A stretch of DNA of 64,000 bases, taken from assembly GCF_021012795.1 (NCBI RefSeq), contig NZ_VFYU01000029.1, positions 1-64,000 on the forward strand. The letters run 5' to 3'. Positions within the stretch are counted from its first letter, which is position 1; every line of letters begins with the position of its first letter. The notes under the pieces are model-generated. The model saw only the letters and a list, made by a program, of their open reading frames with translations, had not been told where the DNA came from and did not search any database. Source of the DNA: Psychrobacter sp. I-STPA10. Its GTDB lineage: Bacteria; Pseudomonadota; Gammaproteobacteria; Pseudomonadales; Moraxellaceae. Positions 39,271 through 50,982 of the stretch are shown piece by piece. The translations under genes and the position numbers were made by a program.

Positions 39271-40011
39271 ATGCTAATTTATCCTACGAAAAGCCAATAT
39301 CTTAACAAATTTTATTTATCTTATTCAGCCAATGTAATTGACACTACTATGACAATCAGCACCGATGCCAGTTTATCGCAACAAGCTATTATCACATCAA
39401 CCACTGATATTTCCCATATTCATAAGTTTTTGGGCGCACGTACTCCCAAAGATTGGCTCACCGCTGCCCTAGATAATATTCCGTTATTGTTACAAGATCA
39501 TGCAAATTGCGAGAAAAAAGCAGCAGGGACAGCAATGAATCTCATTTTTCGCTATGAATTTCATCAAGATTTACAGTTAAAGCTGGCGCAATTGATCCGT
39601 GAAGAAATGCTACATTATGAACAAGTCATCGGCATAATGAATGAGCGAGGACAAGCATGGTCACACCTGCCCGCAGGACGCTATGCCAAAGGATTACTTA
39701 AACACAAACGTACTTACGAACCTGCGGCAATGATAGATGTATTAATTATTGGTGCATTTATTGAAGCACGCTCATGTGAACGCTTTGCTGCGCTAGCAGA
39801 TGTGATTGATGACTCAAGGCTAGCAAAATACTATCGCTATCTTTTAAAGTCCGAAAGTCGCCATTATGAAGACTATCTTGCTTTAGCCGCCTCGTTAAGT
39901 GATACGCCGATAGATGAGCGAGTGGCATTTTTTAGGCAAGCTGAAGCTGAGCTCATTACCACTGTAGATGAAGAGTTTAGATTTCATAGTGGTGTGCCAG
40001 TTGCTTATTGA
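39271..40011 (+). CDS. miaE: tRNA-(ms2io6A37) hydroxylase MiaE
   Basis: This non-haem di-iron monooxygenase hydroxylates the isopentenyl group of ms2i6A37 in tRNAs that read UNN codons. The ferritin-like iron ligands can be placed: Glu in NCEKKAAG, ExxH in REEMLHYEQV, Glu in FIEARSCERF and ExxH in SESRHYEDY. Conserved HKFLGARTPKDWL starts at about residue 50, so the first 26 residues may not be real; ATG 39349 (MTISTDAS) is an alternative start. The 246 residues compare with about 250 in Salmonella. It precedes queA and tgt on the same strand, a cluster of tRNA-modification genes. Confidence 0.93.
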   Translation: MLIYPTKSQYLNKFYLSYSANVIDTTMTISTDASLSQQAIITSTTDISHIHKFLGARTPKDWLTAALDNIPLLLQDHANCEKKAAGTAMNLIFRYEFHQDLQLKLAQLIREEMLHYEQVIGIMNERGQAWSHLPAGRYAKGLLKHKRTYEPAAMIDVLIIGAFIEARSCERFAALADVIDDSRLAKYYRYLLKSESRHYEDYLALAASLSDTPIDERVAFFRQAEAELITTVDEEFRFHSGVPVAY

Positions 40012-40185
40012 TCTTAAATAAAAACTAAAAAACATCAAGACCTCTAAAACTGATGCACTATGCACCCCAACATCATGCTGCATTATTAAAGGTCAATGGT
40101 GTAATTTCTGCTAAACTAGCGTCTTTTAACATACCTGAATAAATAACTCTAATTGCATCACAGCTCACATTTTCAATATTAATGA

Positions 40186-41289
40186 ATGACCAATATTATG
40201 ACGAATAAGCCCTATTTAAGTGTCAATGACTACGACTACGATTTACCCGAGTCGCTTATCGCCCGCTATCCCCTTGAACAGCGTTCTGCTTCTCGCTTAT
40301 TGTACCTACCCCAAACTGGTAATATCGAAGACAGACAGTTTAGTCATTTGCCTGATTTATTAAACGCAGGTGATTTAATTGTATTTAATGATACCAAAGT
40401 GATGAAAGCGAGACTGTTTGGGCAAAAAGACACAGGTGGTAAAGTTGAAGTATTGGTCGAACGCTTAACAGATGACCCAGCTATCACCCAAGAGAGATCG
40501 CATGTAGCATTGTGTCATGTACGTGCCAGTAAAGCTCCCAAACTAGGGCAAACCTTACTGCTTGCAAATAATAATATACACTGTGAGATGATTGGACGGC
40601 AGGAAAATTTATTCATCTTGGCATTTTCTGCCCCAATTTTGCCAGATTTAGAGCAATATGGTGAATTGCCCATTCCCCCTTATTTTGAGCGTCAGGCTGA
40701 TGCGACAGATAATAATCGCTATCAAACGGTATTTCATGACCCTGCCAAGCTCGCCAGCGTCGCCGCTCCCACTGCCAGTTTGCATTTTGATGCGCAAATA
40801 CTACAGCAAATTGCTGATAAAGGTGTGCAAACAGCATTTGTCACTTTACATGTGGGCGCAGGTACGTTTGCCCCCGTCAAAACCGATAATTTACTTGAGC
40901 ACACCATGCACAGTGAATATGCGCACTTACCTCAAGCAACCGCAGAACAAATTTTGCAGACCAAAGCCTCTGGCAATCAAGTCATTGCTGTGGGGACAAC
41001 GGTAACTCGGGTGCTAGAAACAGCGCAGCAACATGCCAGCAAAACCAAGCAACCCTTAGCCACATGGTCTGGCGATACCAATATATTTATTTATCCGAGT
41101 TTTGAATTTGGAGTGGTGGATCGTCTATTAACCAATTTTCATCTGCCAAAATCGACTCTATTAATGTTGGTATCTGCTTTTGCAGGCAAACAAAATATTG
41201 AAAAGGCTTATCAACACGCCATTAATAAGCAATATCGCTTTTTTAGCTATGGTGATGCCATGCTATTAGACAAACAAACCTCGATTTAG
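40186..41289 (+). CDS. queA: tRNA preQ1(34) S-adenosylmethionine ribosyltransferase-isomerase
   Basis: This 367-residue enzyme transfers the ribosyl part of SAM to preQ1 in tRNA to give epoxyqueuosine. The family pattern is complete: [106 protein letters not shown]. Two in-frame ATGs (40186 and 40198) could start it; no strong ribosome-binding site distinguishes them. tgt follows 124 bases later, so both queuosine steps sit together. Confidence 0.96.
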   Translation: MTNIMTNKPYLSVNDYDYDLPESLIARYPLEQRSASRLLYLPQTGNIEDRQFSHLPDLLNAGDLIVFNDTKVMKARLFGQKDTGGKVEVLVERLTDDPAITQERSHVALCHVRASKAPKLGQTLLLANNNIHCEMIGRQENLFILAFSAPILPDLEQYGELPIPPYFERQADATDNNRYQTVFHDPAKLASVAAPTASLHFDAQILQQIADKGVQTAFVTLHVGAGTFAPVKTDNLLEHTMHSEYAHLPQATAEQILQTKASGNQVIAVGTTVTRVLETAQQHASKTKQPLATWSGDTNIFIYPSFEFGVVDRLLTNFHLPKSTLLMLVSAFAGKQNIEKAYQHAINKQYRFFSYGDAMLLDKQTSI

Positions 41290-41407
41290 CAAAATGATGC
41301 TTGAAAATAGCTTGTGATTTGTGAAACAACTACAATTTACCAATCATTATCCTTATCGCTATTTCAATTTTCACCAAAACCTTTTATTTTTTTATTTAGT
41401 TAAGTGA

Positions 41408-42565
<1,158 letters not shown>

Positions 42566-42593
42566 ATTTTAACCAATAGCAAACATTCAAAAC

Positions 42594-42626
42594 AAAACCC
42601 CCCATAAATATTTATGAGGGGTTTTT
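42594..42626 (+). terminator. tgt terminator
   Basis: AAAACCCCCCATAAAT pairs with ATTTATGAGGGGTTTT with one mismatch, followed by another T, 28 bases after tgt. It may also act on the convergent transporter gene. Confidence 0.87.
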
Positions 42627-42672
42627 AGATTTATAATTGCAATCCTATCTATTCTCAGCAAAAATTAGCTGT

Positions 42673-44028
42673 TTAGGCTGCACCAATTAAGCTACTGATA
42701 AACACAATCACCACACCGATAGGGGCGATGAATTTAGCCACTATTTGCCATGCTTTCCATGCACCATCAGACATACCAAGTTCAGCTTTAATACTGTCCT
42801 GCGCTAGCACCCAACCAACAAAGATGATGGCGGCAAGTCCTGTCAATGGCAACATAAACTTACTGGTCAACTTATCAAGTAAATCAAAGACACCATTGCC
42901 CATAATGGTAAATTCTGACCAAAGGTTAAATGACAACAACGCTGCCACACCCAGTAGCCAAATCACCACACTAGCAACAATGGTAGACATTGTACGATTC
43001 AGTGAAGTACGCTCTTCTAAAAACTCAACTGATGGCTCAAGTAAAGAGATGGATGATGTTAATGCAGCAAAGGTAATCAATAAAAAGAATAATGTACCAA
43101 TTAATGTACCGCCTGTCATACTACCAAATGCAATAGGTAGACTAACAAAGATAAGACCTGGCCCTGCGGCAGGGTCTAAACCATTAACAAAGATAATAGG
43201 GAAAATTGCCAATCCTGCTGCCAATGCAAAAACAGTATCTAAGATAATCACAGTACGAGCAGTTTTTAATAGATTAAACTCACGACCCATATATGAGCCA
43301 TAAGCCACCATGATGCCCATACCCAATGATAAGGTAAAGAAAGCATGACCAAGTGCAGCCAATAGAACGCCACTGTTCATTTTGCTCATATCAGGGGTAA
43401 ACAGATAGCTGACTGCTTGACCAAATCCACCATTTAAAATATTGTAGCCTAAGATGACCAAAAGGATCACACCCAATAATGGCATTAATACTTTTGCAGC
43501 TTTTTCAATACCACCCGCCACACCAACACCAACAATAATTGCAGTTAGTGCCATAAACACAGTATGCCAAATTGTTAGTGTACCTGGACTTGCCAACATG
43601 GCATCAAATACAGCAGCCACAGCATCGCTGTTTTGACCCACAAAACTACCTGAGCCAATTTTAGTGACATAATTTAACGCCCAACCACCAATCACACTAT
43701 AAAATGATAAGACGATAAAGCCACCTAAAATACCTGCACCACCAACAATGCCCCAAGCACGAGATTTGCCTTCACTGGCTGCTACATCTTCAAATGAATT
43801 GATGGGGTTTTTTTGACCACGACGACCAATCAGCCATTCTGCGACCAAAATTGGAAAACCAATTAACGCAATACAAAATAAATAGGTGATAACAAATACT
43901 GCCCCACCACTTTCTCCCACCATATAGGGAAACTTCCAAATATTACCTAAACCGACGGCGGAGCCAACAGCTGCAAGCACAAAGCCAAAGCTTGAGCTCC
44001 ACTGGGCATGATCTTGTTTGTTTGACAT
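42673..44028 (-). CDS. Neurotransmitter:sodium symporter family transporter
   Basis: This is a 451-residue member of the NSS (SNF) family of Na+-coupled amino-acid transporters. I take ATG 44028 (MSNKQDHAQWSSSFGFVLAA) as the start because AAGGAT lies 7-8 bases before it; the longer frame adds 35 unrelated residues. The Na+-site helix GSAVGLGNIWKFPYMVGESGG is diagnostic, as are NPINSFEDVA and a total of about 11-12 hydrophobic segments. The substrate is not predictable. It stands alone between two terminators, separating tgt from the envelope operon. Confidence 0.9.
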   Translation of the reverse strand: MSNKQDHAQWSSSFGFVLAAVGSAVGLGNIWKFPYMVGESGGAVFVITYLFCIALIGFPILVAEWLIGRRGQKNPINSFEDVAASEGKSRAWGIVGGAGILGGFIVLSFYSVIGGWALNYVTKIGSGSFVGQNSDAVAAVFDAMLASPGTLTIWHTVFMALTAIIVGVGVAGGIEKAAKVLMPLLGVILLVILGYNILNGGFGQAVSYLFTPDMSKMNSGVLLAALGHAFFTLSLGMGIMVAYGSYMGREFNLLKTARTVIILDTVFALAAGLAIFPIIFVNGLDPAAGPGLIFVSLPIAFGSMTGGTLIGTLFFLLITFAALTSSISLLEPSVEFLEERTSLNRTMSTIVASVVIWLLGVAALLSFNLWSEFTIMGNGVFDLLDKLTSKFMLPLTGLAAIIFVGWVLAQDSIKAELGMSDGAWKAWQIVAKFIAPIGVVIVFISSLIGAA

Positions 44029-44197
44029 CTTAATATCCTTAATAAAAATCCTAAATATAACCCCAATTCCCAGTTTTATTTCAATACAACTTGTATTTAT
44101 TAGGGAAGCTAAAAAATGAATAGAAAGGGTCATTTACATTTAGTAAACGCTAAGTTTCATCTAAGAAACATAAAATGTCAAGCATATAAAAACAAAA

Positions 44198-44221
44198 AAC
44201 CATAACTAATCGTTATGGTTT
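44198..44221 (-). terminator. Terminator of the envelope operon after lpxA
   Basis: AAACCATAAC pairs with GTTATGGTTT around TAATC; the minus strand runs on into TTTTTTG and TTTTT. It lies 56 bases past the lpxA stop codon. Confidence 0.85.
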
Positions 44222-44276
44222 CTAAAATAATTAACAATTAGGCTAAATAATATAGCAGCTTCTTAAGACACTACTA

Positions 44277-45056
44277 CTATCTCACAACCCCCCGTTTACT
44301 TTGCTTTAGTGAGTGAATCAATAATGCAATCATTGGCTCTTGTGGCAGTAGCTTATCTTCTAATTCACTGATGGCTTGCTTCGTCGTTAATCCAGAACGA
44401 TAGACGATTTTATATGCTTGCCTTAACAAGTTAATGGTTTGCTTTGACCAGCCTTTACGCCGCATGCCTTCCAAATTTAATCCATGTGCACTCGCTGGAT
44501 TACCCGACACCATGGTAAAGGCTGCCACATCTTTAAGGATCAAACTTGCTCCCCCCACCAGACTATAGTCATCAATACGGCAAAACTGATGAATACCTGA
44601 ATTACCACCAATAATGACATGGCTACCAATACCAACATGACCTGCCACACCAACATTATTAGCAAAAATGTTATGGTCACCAATCACACAATCATGAGCA
44701 ATATGGGTATTGACCATAAATAAGTTATGACTACCTATCTTTGTCAGTGATTTATCTTGTGCCGTGCCGCGATGAAAACTACACGCTTCACGAATGGTAT
44801 TATGATCTCCAATCTCAAGCCACGTTGGCTCACCATTATATTTTAGATCCTGACAATCTTCACCAATACTGGCAAACTGATAAATTTGATTATGCGCACC
44901 AATGCGAGTATTTTTGGTCACCACAACATGGCGATGTAACACACTGTGTGCACCAATACTGACATCCTCTCCAATGATACAATAAGGTCCAATGACTGCC
45001 GTATCATCAATAATGGCACGATCTGATATGATGGCAGTAGGATGGATTTGACTCAT
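44277..45056 (-). CDS. lpxA: UDP-N-acetylglucosamine acyltransferase LpxA
   Basis: This 259-residue trimer catalyses the first step of lipid A synthesis, 3-O-acylation of UDP-GlcNAc. Hexapeptide repeats of the left-handed beta helix run through the first 190 residues (IHPTAIISDRAIIDDTAVIG, VGVAGHVGIGSHVIIGG). The catalytic His lies in MVNTHIAHDCVIG. GLNLEGMRRKGWS and a C-terminal helical domain follow. It is the last gene of the block, 102 bases after fabZ. lpxB, which often follows, is not present here. Confidence 0.96.
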   Translation of the reverse strand: MSQIHPTAIISDRAIIDDTAVIGPYCIIGEDVSIGAHSVLHRHVVVTKNTRIGAHNQIYQFASIGEDCQDLKYNGEPTWLEIGDHNTIREACSFHRGTAQDKSLTKIGSHNLFMVNTHIAHDCVIGDHNIFANNVGVAGHVGIGSHVIIGGNSGIHQFCRIDDYSLVGGASLILKDVAAFTMVSGNPASAHGLNLEGMRRKGWSKQTINLLRQAYKIVYRSGLTTKQAISELEDKLLPQEPMIALLIHSLKQSKRGVVR

Positions 45057-45158
45057 AAAGCGTGCCCTAGTCTTAATAAAAGCAATTTAATAATTTAATG
45101 AAACTTTAAAACGTATGCTGTGACAATTGTTAATTTAATATTTTAAATCATCATACAC

Positions 45159-45707
45159 TTAGCTATTTATTAGCATAGATGCCTTTTCTTGACGTGCTAT
45201 CATGATTTCGGCACAAGCAGCTAATTTATCTTCAACATGAGCAGTACAAGAAAATTTATAAATACCCCGCTTATTCATCACTTTTTTTGCACGAATAATC
45301 AGTTGATCACCAGGCACAACTTGGTATTTAAAGCGCACCTTATCAACCCCTGCAAATAGATATAAATACCCATCTTCTGCGGTCATATTTTCACTAATAA
45401 AACCTAATACACCGGCTACTTGAGCCATCGCTTCAACCATCAACACGCCTGGCATGATAGGCTCTTGTGGAAAATGTCCCTGAAAAAACTCTTCATTGAT
45501 ACTCAAGTTTTTATAGGCAGTAATCCACTCACCAGGACGGCATGCGGTAACCCTATCTACCAACATAAAAGGATAACGATGTGGCAAATAATGCTTTAAT
45601 ACATCATATTTTAATGGCAATGTTAGTTGTCTTTGTGCCAATGCGGCAACGTCTTGCTCAGTGACTAAATGTGAGTCATCATAAGTCTGGTGATTTGCTT
45701 GAGGCAT
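45159..45707 (-). CDS. fabZ: 3-hydroxyacyl-ACP dehydratase FabZ
   Basis: This hot-dog fold enzyme dehydrates 3-hydroxyacyl-ACP in fatty-acid synthesis. I place the start at ATG 45707 (182 residues, MPQANHQTYDDS) because AAGGAAG lies 5-6 bases upstream; the longer 196-residue frame has no ribosome-binding site. LPHRYPFMLVDRV (active-site His) and GHFPQEPIMPGVLMVEAMAQ (active-site Glu) are typical. The N-terminal 25 residues are longer than in E. coli. It lies between lpxD and lpxA, the usual order. Confidence 0.95.
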   Translation of the reverse strand: MPQANHQTYDDSHLVTEQDVAALAQRQLTLPLKYDVLKHYLPHRYPFMLVDRVTACRPGEWITAYKNLSINEEFFQGHFPQEPIMPGVLMVEAMAQVAGVLGFISENMTAEDGYLYLFAGVDKVRFKYQVVPGDQLIIRAKKVMNKRGIYKFSCTAHVEDKLAACAEIMIARQEKASMLINS

Positions 45708-45822
45708 ACATACTTCCTTATATTCGTATGCGCATATTGATTTATGCACACCTTTATTTATAAACTAGCTTTGACTTTTATCAATATCAAAAGTTAGTAA
45801 TATTCATGAATAAAAATAAGCG

Positions 45823-46926
45823 TTATTTTTTACCCAATTGCCGAAAACGTACCGCAGCACGTCGCCAATCTGCTGATGGCATCGCCACTGTACCCGACGA
45901 ATAAGATCCCGATTGAGTAATCGACTTGGTTACCAAGGTCGTACCAGTAATGGTGACATCATCTGTAATGGTTAAATGACCAGATATACCCACTGCCCCA
46001 CCAATCATACAACGCTTACCAATGTGTGCACTACCTGCTATCCCCGTTTTGGCAGCGATGGCTGTACCTGCACCGATAATGACATTATGAGCAATCTGTA
46101 CTTGATTATCTATAATAACGTTATCTTCGATAATGGTATCTGCAATCGCACCCCGATCAATACAGGTATGACTGCCAATACGAACACGATCACCTATTAT
46201 CACCCGACCAAGCTGAGCTATTCGCTCCCAACCTAATTTGGCAGGATTGCTACTTGGAGCAAAGCCAAAACCATCTGAGCCAATACTGGCATGCGCATGC
46301 ACTCGTACTGCTTGACCAAGCTCACAGTGATGTGCAACAACCACTTGTGACATCAAAACACAATCACTGCCTAATATAGCGCCCTCTTCTATTACCACTT
46401 GATTAGCCAAATAACAGCGATCACCAATAATAACATCATCACCAATCACACAATAAGCACCAATATAAACACCGGCTCCAATTTGTGCAGACTCCGCAAT
46501 GATGGCAGTTGGATGAATACTTGCTTCTTTATTTGTTTGACTGCCTGATTTATCCTCTGGGTTTTTAACCTTAGAATGATTGCTCACGTTATCAGTTGTT
46601 AAATGATTGGCTAAATGATCTTCAAATAACTGTGATGCACTGGCATAAGCCAAATAAGGATTGTTAGTCATCAGTAACAAGCGATCATCTGCCACTTTAT
46701 CTGCCTGTGCGGGGGTAATAATAATGGCACCTGCTTGTGAAGATGGTAGCGCATCTGCATAACGTGCATTTGCCAAAAAGCTAAGCTGATCATCTGTTGC
46801 TGTCGATAAACTGGCAACAGCTCGCAAACCTGTATTCAACTGGGTCTCATTGAGACTATGTTTATTGAGTACAGGCTGGCGCAGCTCTATGGCAGCAATA
46901 ATTTGGGCAATAGTTACTTTAGTCAT
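45823..46926 (-). CDS. lpxD: UDP-3-O-(3-hydroxyacyl)glucosamine N-acyltransferase LpxD
   Basis: This 367-residue enzyme adds the second acyl chain in lipid A synthesis. The N-terminal domain (LSFLANARYADALPSSQAGAIII) is followed by many hexapeptide repeats and the catalytic block VVAHHCELGQAVRVHAHASIGSDGFGFAPS, then AGSAHIGKRCMIGGAVGISGHL. A polar insert of about 25 residues (HLTTDNVSNHSKVKNPEDKS) near residue 110 is longer than usual. It begins only 3 bases after the bamA stop, so skp, normally between them, is missing. Confidence 0.95.
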   Translation of the reverse strand: MTKVTIAQIIAAIELRQPVLNKHSLNETQLNTGLRAVASLSTATDDQLSFLANARYADALPSSQAGAIIITPAQADKVADDRLLLMTNNPYLAYASASQLFEDHLANHLTTDNVSNHSKVKNPEDKSGSQTNKEASIHPTAIIAESAQIGAGVYIGAYCVIGDDVIIGDRCYLANQVVIEEGAILGSDCVLMSQVVVAHHCELGQAVRVHAHASIGSDGFGFAPSSNPAKLGWERIAQLGRVIIGDRVRIGSHTCIDRGAIADTIIEDNVIIDNQVQIAHNVIIGAGTAIAAKTGIAGSAHIGKRCMIGGAVGISGHLTITDDVTITGTTLVTKSITQSGSYSSGTVAMPSADWRRAAVRFRQLGKK

Positions 46927-46929
46927 GAT

Positions 46930-49377
46930 CTAGAATGTGCTACCAATCTGGAATTGAACATTTTCGGTTTGATCGCCTTCTTGATCATTAAATGGAAAAG
47001 CATAGCTGATTGAGATAGGACCAATGGGTGTGTACCATGTGATGCCCGCTCCGGCACTATAACGCAGTTTTTTATCTTGGGTAATTAGAGGAATATCTTG
47101 ATACTTTTTACCATCTTGAATCGTACCATTATAATTTTTACCCTCATAGCTAAAGGTTTTATTTTCTTTATCGGTGGTATCAAATACTTGTCCACCTTCG
47201 ACAAAGAGTACAGGGCGTACTTGATCTGCCCAATCTCCTTTAAATGGCATCGGTAAAATGAGCTCAGTACCAAAGGTTGCCAACGCATTACCCCCCACTT
47301 TTTCTGGTCGATACGTCACACCATCAACCTGAGTTTGATAAAATGGTGCTGAGCGAGGCCCTAGACTAGAGGCATCATAGCCCCGCACTGAGCCATAGCC
47401 TCCTGCATAAAAGTTTTCATAGAAAGGCAGGTCATTACCATAGCCTAGTTTGGCATAACCACGAGCAATCAAGTCTTTGTATATTGGATGATAGATATTA
47501 CCTTTATAAACCACTTTTTGATATGTTTGATCACCAAAGCCAATGGTTGCATCAACTGAATGACTCATACCACGAGTCGGAAATACAGGGCGATCAAGGC
47601 TACTATAATCCCAGCCTAACAACAGATTATAAGTATTATAATCATTGTTAAAGCTGGTACGACCTTCATCTTTACCAGTATAAGTTTTTGCCTCACCACC
47701 ACTATCTAGTAGCTCATGGACATTTGAAACCCCCATAAAGCGTCCACCACGTATTTCAGTATTATCAAAGTTAAAGCCTGCGCTTAGACGCTTCGTCTCA
47801 TCGATGGGATAACTATAATTGACGGTTGCTCCATAAGAGTCAGTGACATAGTTACTGACGTTTTTATCATCATATTTTGTCTTTTTGTAATAAGCACTGA
47901 CCCCTTGTGATACACCATTTTCGGTAAAATAAGGATTGGTGTAACCAAGACTATAAGAATCATACGTCTCTGAGCGCGACAACGCAGCATTGACTTTATT
48001 GCCTGTCCCTAAAAAGTTACGTTGACTCAAATCCACCTGAAAGGTAAAACCACCACTTTGAGAATAACCAGCGGCAATTGTTGAACTACCTGATGGCTGC
48101 TCAACGACGGTATAATTGACATCGATTTGATCTGGAGTATTAGGCACAGGACGAATATCAACATTAACTGACTTAAAATAACCTGTGCGCATGAGGCGAG
48201 CTCTAGATTGTGCTATTTTATCATTTGAAGCCAATGCGCCTTCTAGCTGACGCATCTCACGGCGCAATACTTCATCCACCGTTTTTAGATTACCAGCAAA
48301 GTTGATACGACGCACATAAACAGGGCGCGCAGGATCAATAAAATAGTCAATATCAACGGTTTTGGTCTCATCATTAATACGTGGCACAGGACGTATTTGG
48401 GCAAAATAATAGCCGTCATCACCATAACGTGTTTGCAGTGCAGCAGTTGTTTCATCCAAACTGCGCTGAGAATACTGCTCATTGGCTGCAAAACTAATAT
48501 CTTTTTTTAAGGTTGCCACATCATACTTTGGCTCACCTAAGAAGTTCACTTCACCAAATTTATATTGATCGCCTTCTGTAACACTCACTTCTATAAAGAT
48601 ATTTTTTTTATCTTCACTAATATTTAATATGGCATTATCAATATTAAATCTAACAAAGCCATCATTTTGATACAGTGCTTTGAGATTCTCAAGACTGGCA
48701 GCCAGCTTTTCTTTGGCATAACGATCTGATTTAGATAGTACTCGTGTCCAAGAAGCTTCTTTAACAGCAAACACATCTTTGATGTCTTCATCACTAAAGT
48801 GCTGATTACCAATGATATTAATATCCACAACTTTCGCAGGTTTACCTTCAATAAATCGAATGTCTAATTTGACACGATTTCCATCTAGTAGAGTCTGCTT
48901 AACTTCAATATCACTATTATAATAACCTTGTGAGATGTATTGTTGTTGTAGCTCATTAGCAACCGCTTGTAGTGTTGATTGTTTGAGTACATCACCAACT
49001 GCTAAACCTGCTGCTTTTAGACCTTGCTGTAACCCATCTTTTGGAATGAGTTTATTACCTTCAAAATCAACTTCAGCAATGATGGGACGCTCCACCATAT
49101 AATAAGTCAGCCTACCATCTTCTACTTTTGCTTGAATATTAGCAAAATTACCTGTGGCATAAAGGGCTTCAATACTTTGTGCCAGTGCTGGATCTGTCAC
49201 TGTATCACCAATGTTTATAGGCAATATAGGATATAAACTATCTACTGTCTGTCTTTGTAGACCCGAAAACTCAATATCAGTGACGACAAACTGCTCAGCA
49301 TGAGCAGAAACGGTAACTAAAGCTGCCAATACAGGCACACTTAAGAGTTGAATACTTAAAGATAAAGGCTTACGCAT
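46930..49377 (-). CDS. bamA: Outer-membrane protein assembly factor BamA
   Basis: This 815-residue Omp85 protein folds beta-barrel proteins into the outer membrane. A signal peptide ends at SAHA|EQF (after residue 27). Five POTRA domains follow (about 28-425) with motifs such as FVVTDIEFSGLQRQTVDSLYPILP. The barrel contains the lid-loop motif YGSVRGYDASSLGPRS and ends in a Phe (VQFQIGSTF). The length matches E. coli BamA (810). It is followed by lpxD after 3 bases, so the two are surely co-transcribed, and preceded by rseP (195-base gap). Confidence 0.97.
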   Translation of the reverse strand: MRKPLSLSIQLLSVPVLAALVTVSAHAEQFVVTDIEFSGLQRQTVDSLYPILPINIGDTVTDPALAQSIEALYATGNFANIQAKVEDGRLTYYMVERPIIAEVDFEGNKLIPKDGLQQGLKAAGLAVGDVLKQSTLQAVANELQQQYISQGYYNSDIEVKQTLLDGNRVKLDIRFIEGKPAKVVDINIIGNQHFSDEDIKDVFAVKEASWTRVLSKSDRYAKEKLAASLENLKALYQNDGFVRFNIDNAILNISEDKKNIFIEVSVTEGDQYKFGEVNFLGEPKYDVATLKKDISFAANEQYSQRSLDETTAALQTRYGDDGYYFAQIRPVPRINDETKTVDIDYFIDPARPVYVRRINFAGNLKTVDEVLRREMRQLEGALASNDKIAQSRARLMRTGYFKSVNVDIRPVPNTPDQIDVNYTVVEQPSGSSTIAAGYSQSGGFTFQVDLSQRNFLGTGNKVNAALSRSETYDSYSLGYTNPYFTENGVSQGVSAYYKKTKYDDKNVSNYVTDSYGATVNYSYPIDETKRLSAGFNFDNTEIRGGRFMGVSNVHELLDSGGEAKTYTGKDEGRTSFNNDYNTYNLLLGWDYSSLDRPVFPTRGMSHSVDATIGFGDQTYQKVVYKGNIYHPIYKDLIARGYAKLGYGNDLPFYENFYAGGYGSVRGYDASSLGPRSAPFYQTQVDGVTYRPEKVGGNALATFGTELILPMPFKGDWADQVRPVLFVEGGQVFDTTDKENKTFSYEGKNYNGTIQDGKKYQDIPLITQDKKLRYSAGAGITWYTPIGPISISYAFPFNDQEGDQTENVQFQIGSTF

Positions 49378-49572
49378 AAATATTTTCCGTAAATAAAATC
49401 TTGCTAACGTTAAAATGGATAACTTATGTTGTCTAATATTACAATAAACAGTGAAAGCTTACATTCAGATTTGTTATTCAAACTTATGTAATAAAATTAA
49501 TTTTTTTGGCTAAATTTTTATATTATATCTTGTCATATGATGAATATCATACCATTAACTTTATAAGCAACT

Positions 49573-50982
49573 TTACAATAAACGGCTGATATCATTACCA
49601 ATCGCTAATATCATAAATCCAAGCAATAATAACAAGCCTAAATTAAATCCCATCGCCTGTACCCCCTCAGATAATGGCTTACCACGAATAAGCTCAACAG
49701 AATAATAGAGGATATGCCCACCATCGAGAACAGGAATAGGCAACAAGTTTAAGACGGCCAGACTTAAGCTAATAATGGCTGTGGTTGATAACACCATCTC
49801 CCAACTAATCTCAAAACTTTGTTTTGCTACTTTAGCAATGGTGATAGGTCCTGACAAATTATCAAGCCCTATCATTCCTGAGATCATTTTACCCATTGAT
49901 GACAAGGTCATGGTGGTCAGTTGTGCTGTCTTATCAAATGACTTGCCCAACGCTGCTAAAGGAGAATACGCCACCATTGTTTTATACTCATCAGGAACAA
50001 CAACATCGACATCAACAGGTACAACTGCTGCTCCAATCTGTCCAATGTGATGTCCCATATTGTCTTTTTTACCTTGTGGCATAATCTGTAGCTTAACGGA
50101 TTGCCCATCTCGTAATACCATAAAATCTAGCAAAGTCTCAGGATTATCTCTAATAATATAAGTGGCACTAATCCAGTCATGAACATCCACACCATTGATA
50201 CTCAGTAATTTATCACCAACTTGCATACCCTGACGAATGGCTGCACCATCTGCTGTTAACTTGCCAATTACTGGCTCAATATGCGGTTGCCAAGGTAGTA
50301 CACCTAAGCTAGCTAACGCATCTTGCCCCCTATCATCACCTTGCATAAATGAGTGCAACGGTACTTGATAGCTCTTAATAGCTGCTACTGTGTTGGTGTT
50401 GTTATTAGCAGTATAAGGCTGCACCGCCACCTGCAAAGTACCTGTTTCACCCATTCTATCAGCCAAACGATAATTGATCTCTTCCCAAGTTTGCACAAAA
50501 TGATCATCAATGGCAATGATTTTATCGCCCACAGGCAAATTTGCAATCGCCGCAGGGGTATTGGGTAATACGCTACCAATACGTGTATTTAATTGCTCAG
50601 AAGGGGTTAAAAATAACACCCAAAATAGGAAAATGGCAATGATGAAATTCATCAACGGGCCTGCGGCAGCAATGGCAATTTTTTTCAGTGGCGTTTGGTT
50701 ATTAAATGCCAAATGTTTTTCTGACTCTGCCACCTCACCTTCACGCTCATCGAGCATCTTAACATAACCACCTAATGGCAATGCTGACAATCGGTAGTTA
50801 ATGCCTGTTTTTTTACTTGTCCAGCCAAATAACTTCGGTCCAAACCCTATTGAGTAAGTCAATACTTTGACTCCACATAAGCGAGCAACAATATAATGCC
50901 CCCACTCATGTAAAGCCACTAATGGTCCTAATACGACAATGGCTGCCAAAAAAGCAAGAAAAACTGTACTCATTGCTGACAT
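49573..50982 (-). CDS. rseP: Site-2 zinc protease RseP
   Basis: This 469-residue inner-membrane metalloprotease performs the second cut of anti-sigma-E proteins. The zinc motif HEWGH lies in the first membrane helix (residues 25-29), with a third ligand Asp in LPIPVLDGGHILYYSVE near the C-terminus. Two PDZ domains occupy about 115-320 (LPNTPAAIANLPVGDKIIAID and IGKLTADGAAIRQGMQVGDKLLSING). The ATG at 50982 has GAGGTC upstream and overlaps the last codons of dxr by 13 bases, showing tight coupling. Confidence 0.96.
   Translation of the reverse strand: MSAMSTVFLAFLAAIVVLGPLVALHEWGHYIVARLCGVKVLTYSIGFGPKLFGWTSKKTGINYRLSALPLGGYVKMLDEREGEVAESEKHLAFNNQTPLKKIAIAAAGPLMNFIIAIFLFWVLFLTPSEQLNTRIGSVLPNTPAAIANLPVGDKIIAIDDHFVQTWEEINYRLADRMGETGTLQVAVQPYTANNNTNTVAAIKSYQVPLHSFMQGDDRGQDALASLGVLPWQPHIEPVIGKLTADGAAIRQGMQVGDKLLSINGVDVHDWISATYIIRDNPETLLDFMVLRDGQSVKLQIMPQGKKDNMGHHIGQIGAAVVPVDVDVVVPDEYKTMVAYSPLAALGKSFDKTAQLTTMTLSSMGKMISGMIGLDNLSGPITIAKVAKQSFEISWEMVLSTTAIISLSLAVLNLLPIPVLDGGHILYYSVELIRGKPLSEGVQAMGFNLGLLLLLGFMILAIGNDISRLL

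Noticed and set aside
42728..43303. Long plus-strand ORFs opposite the transporter, pyrH and cdsA genes
   Set aside because: They are antisense frames of well-supported genes and show no domain of their own.
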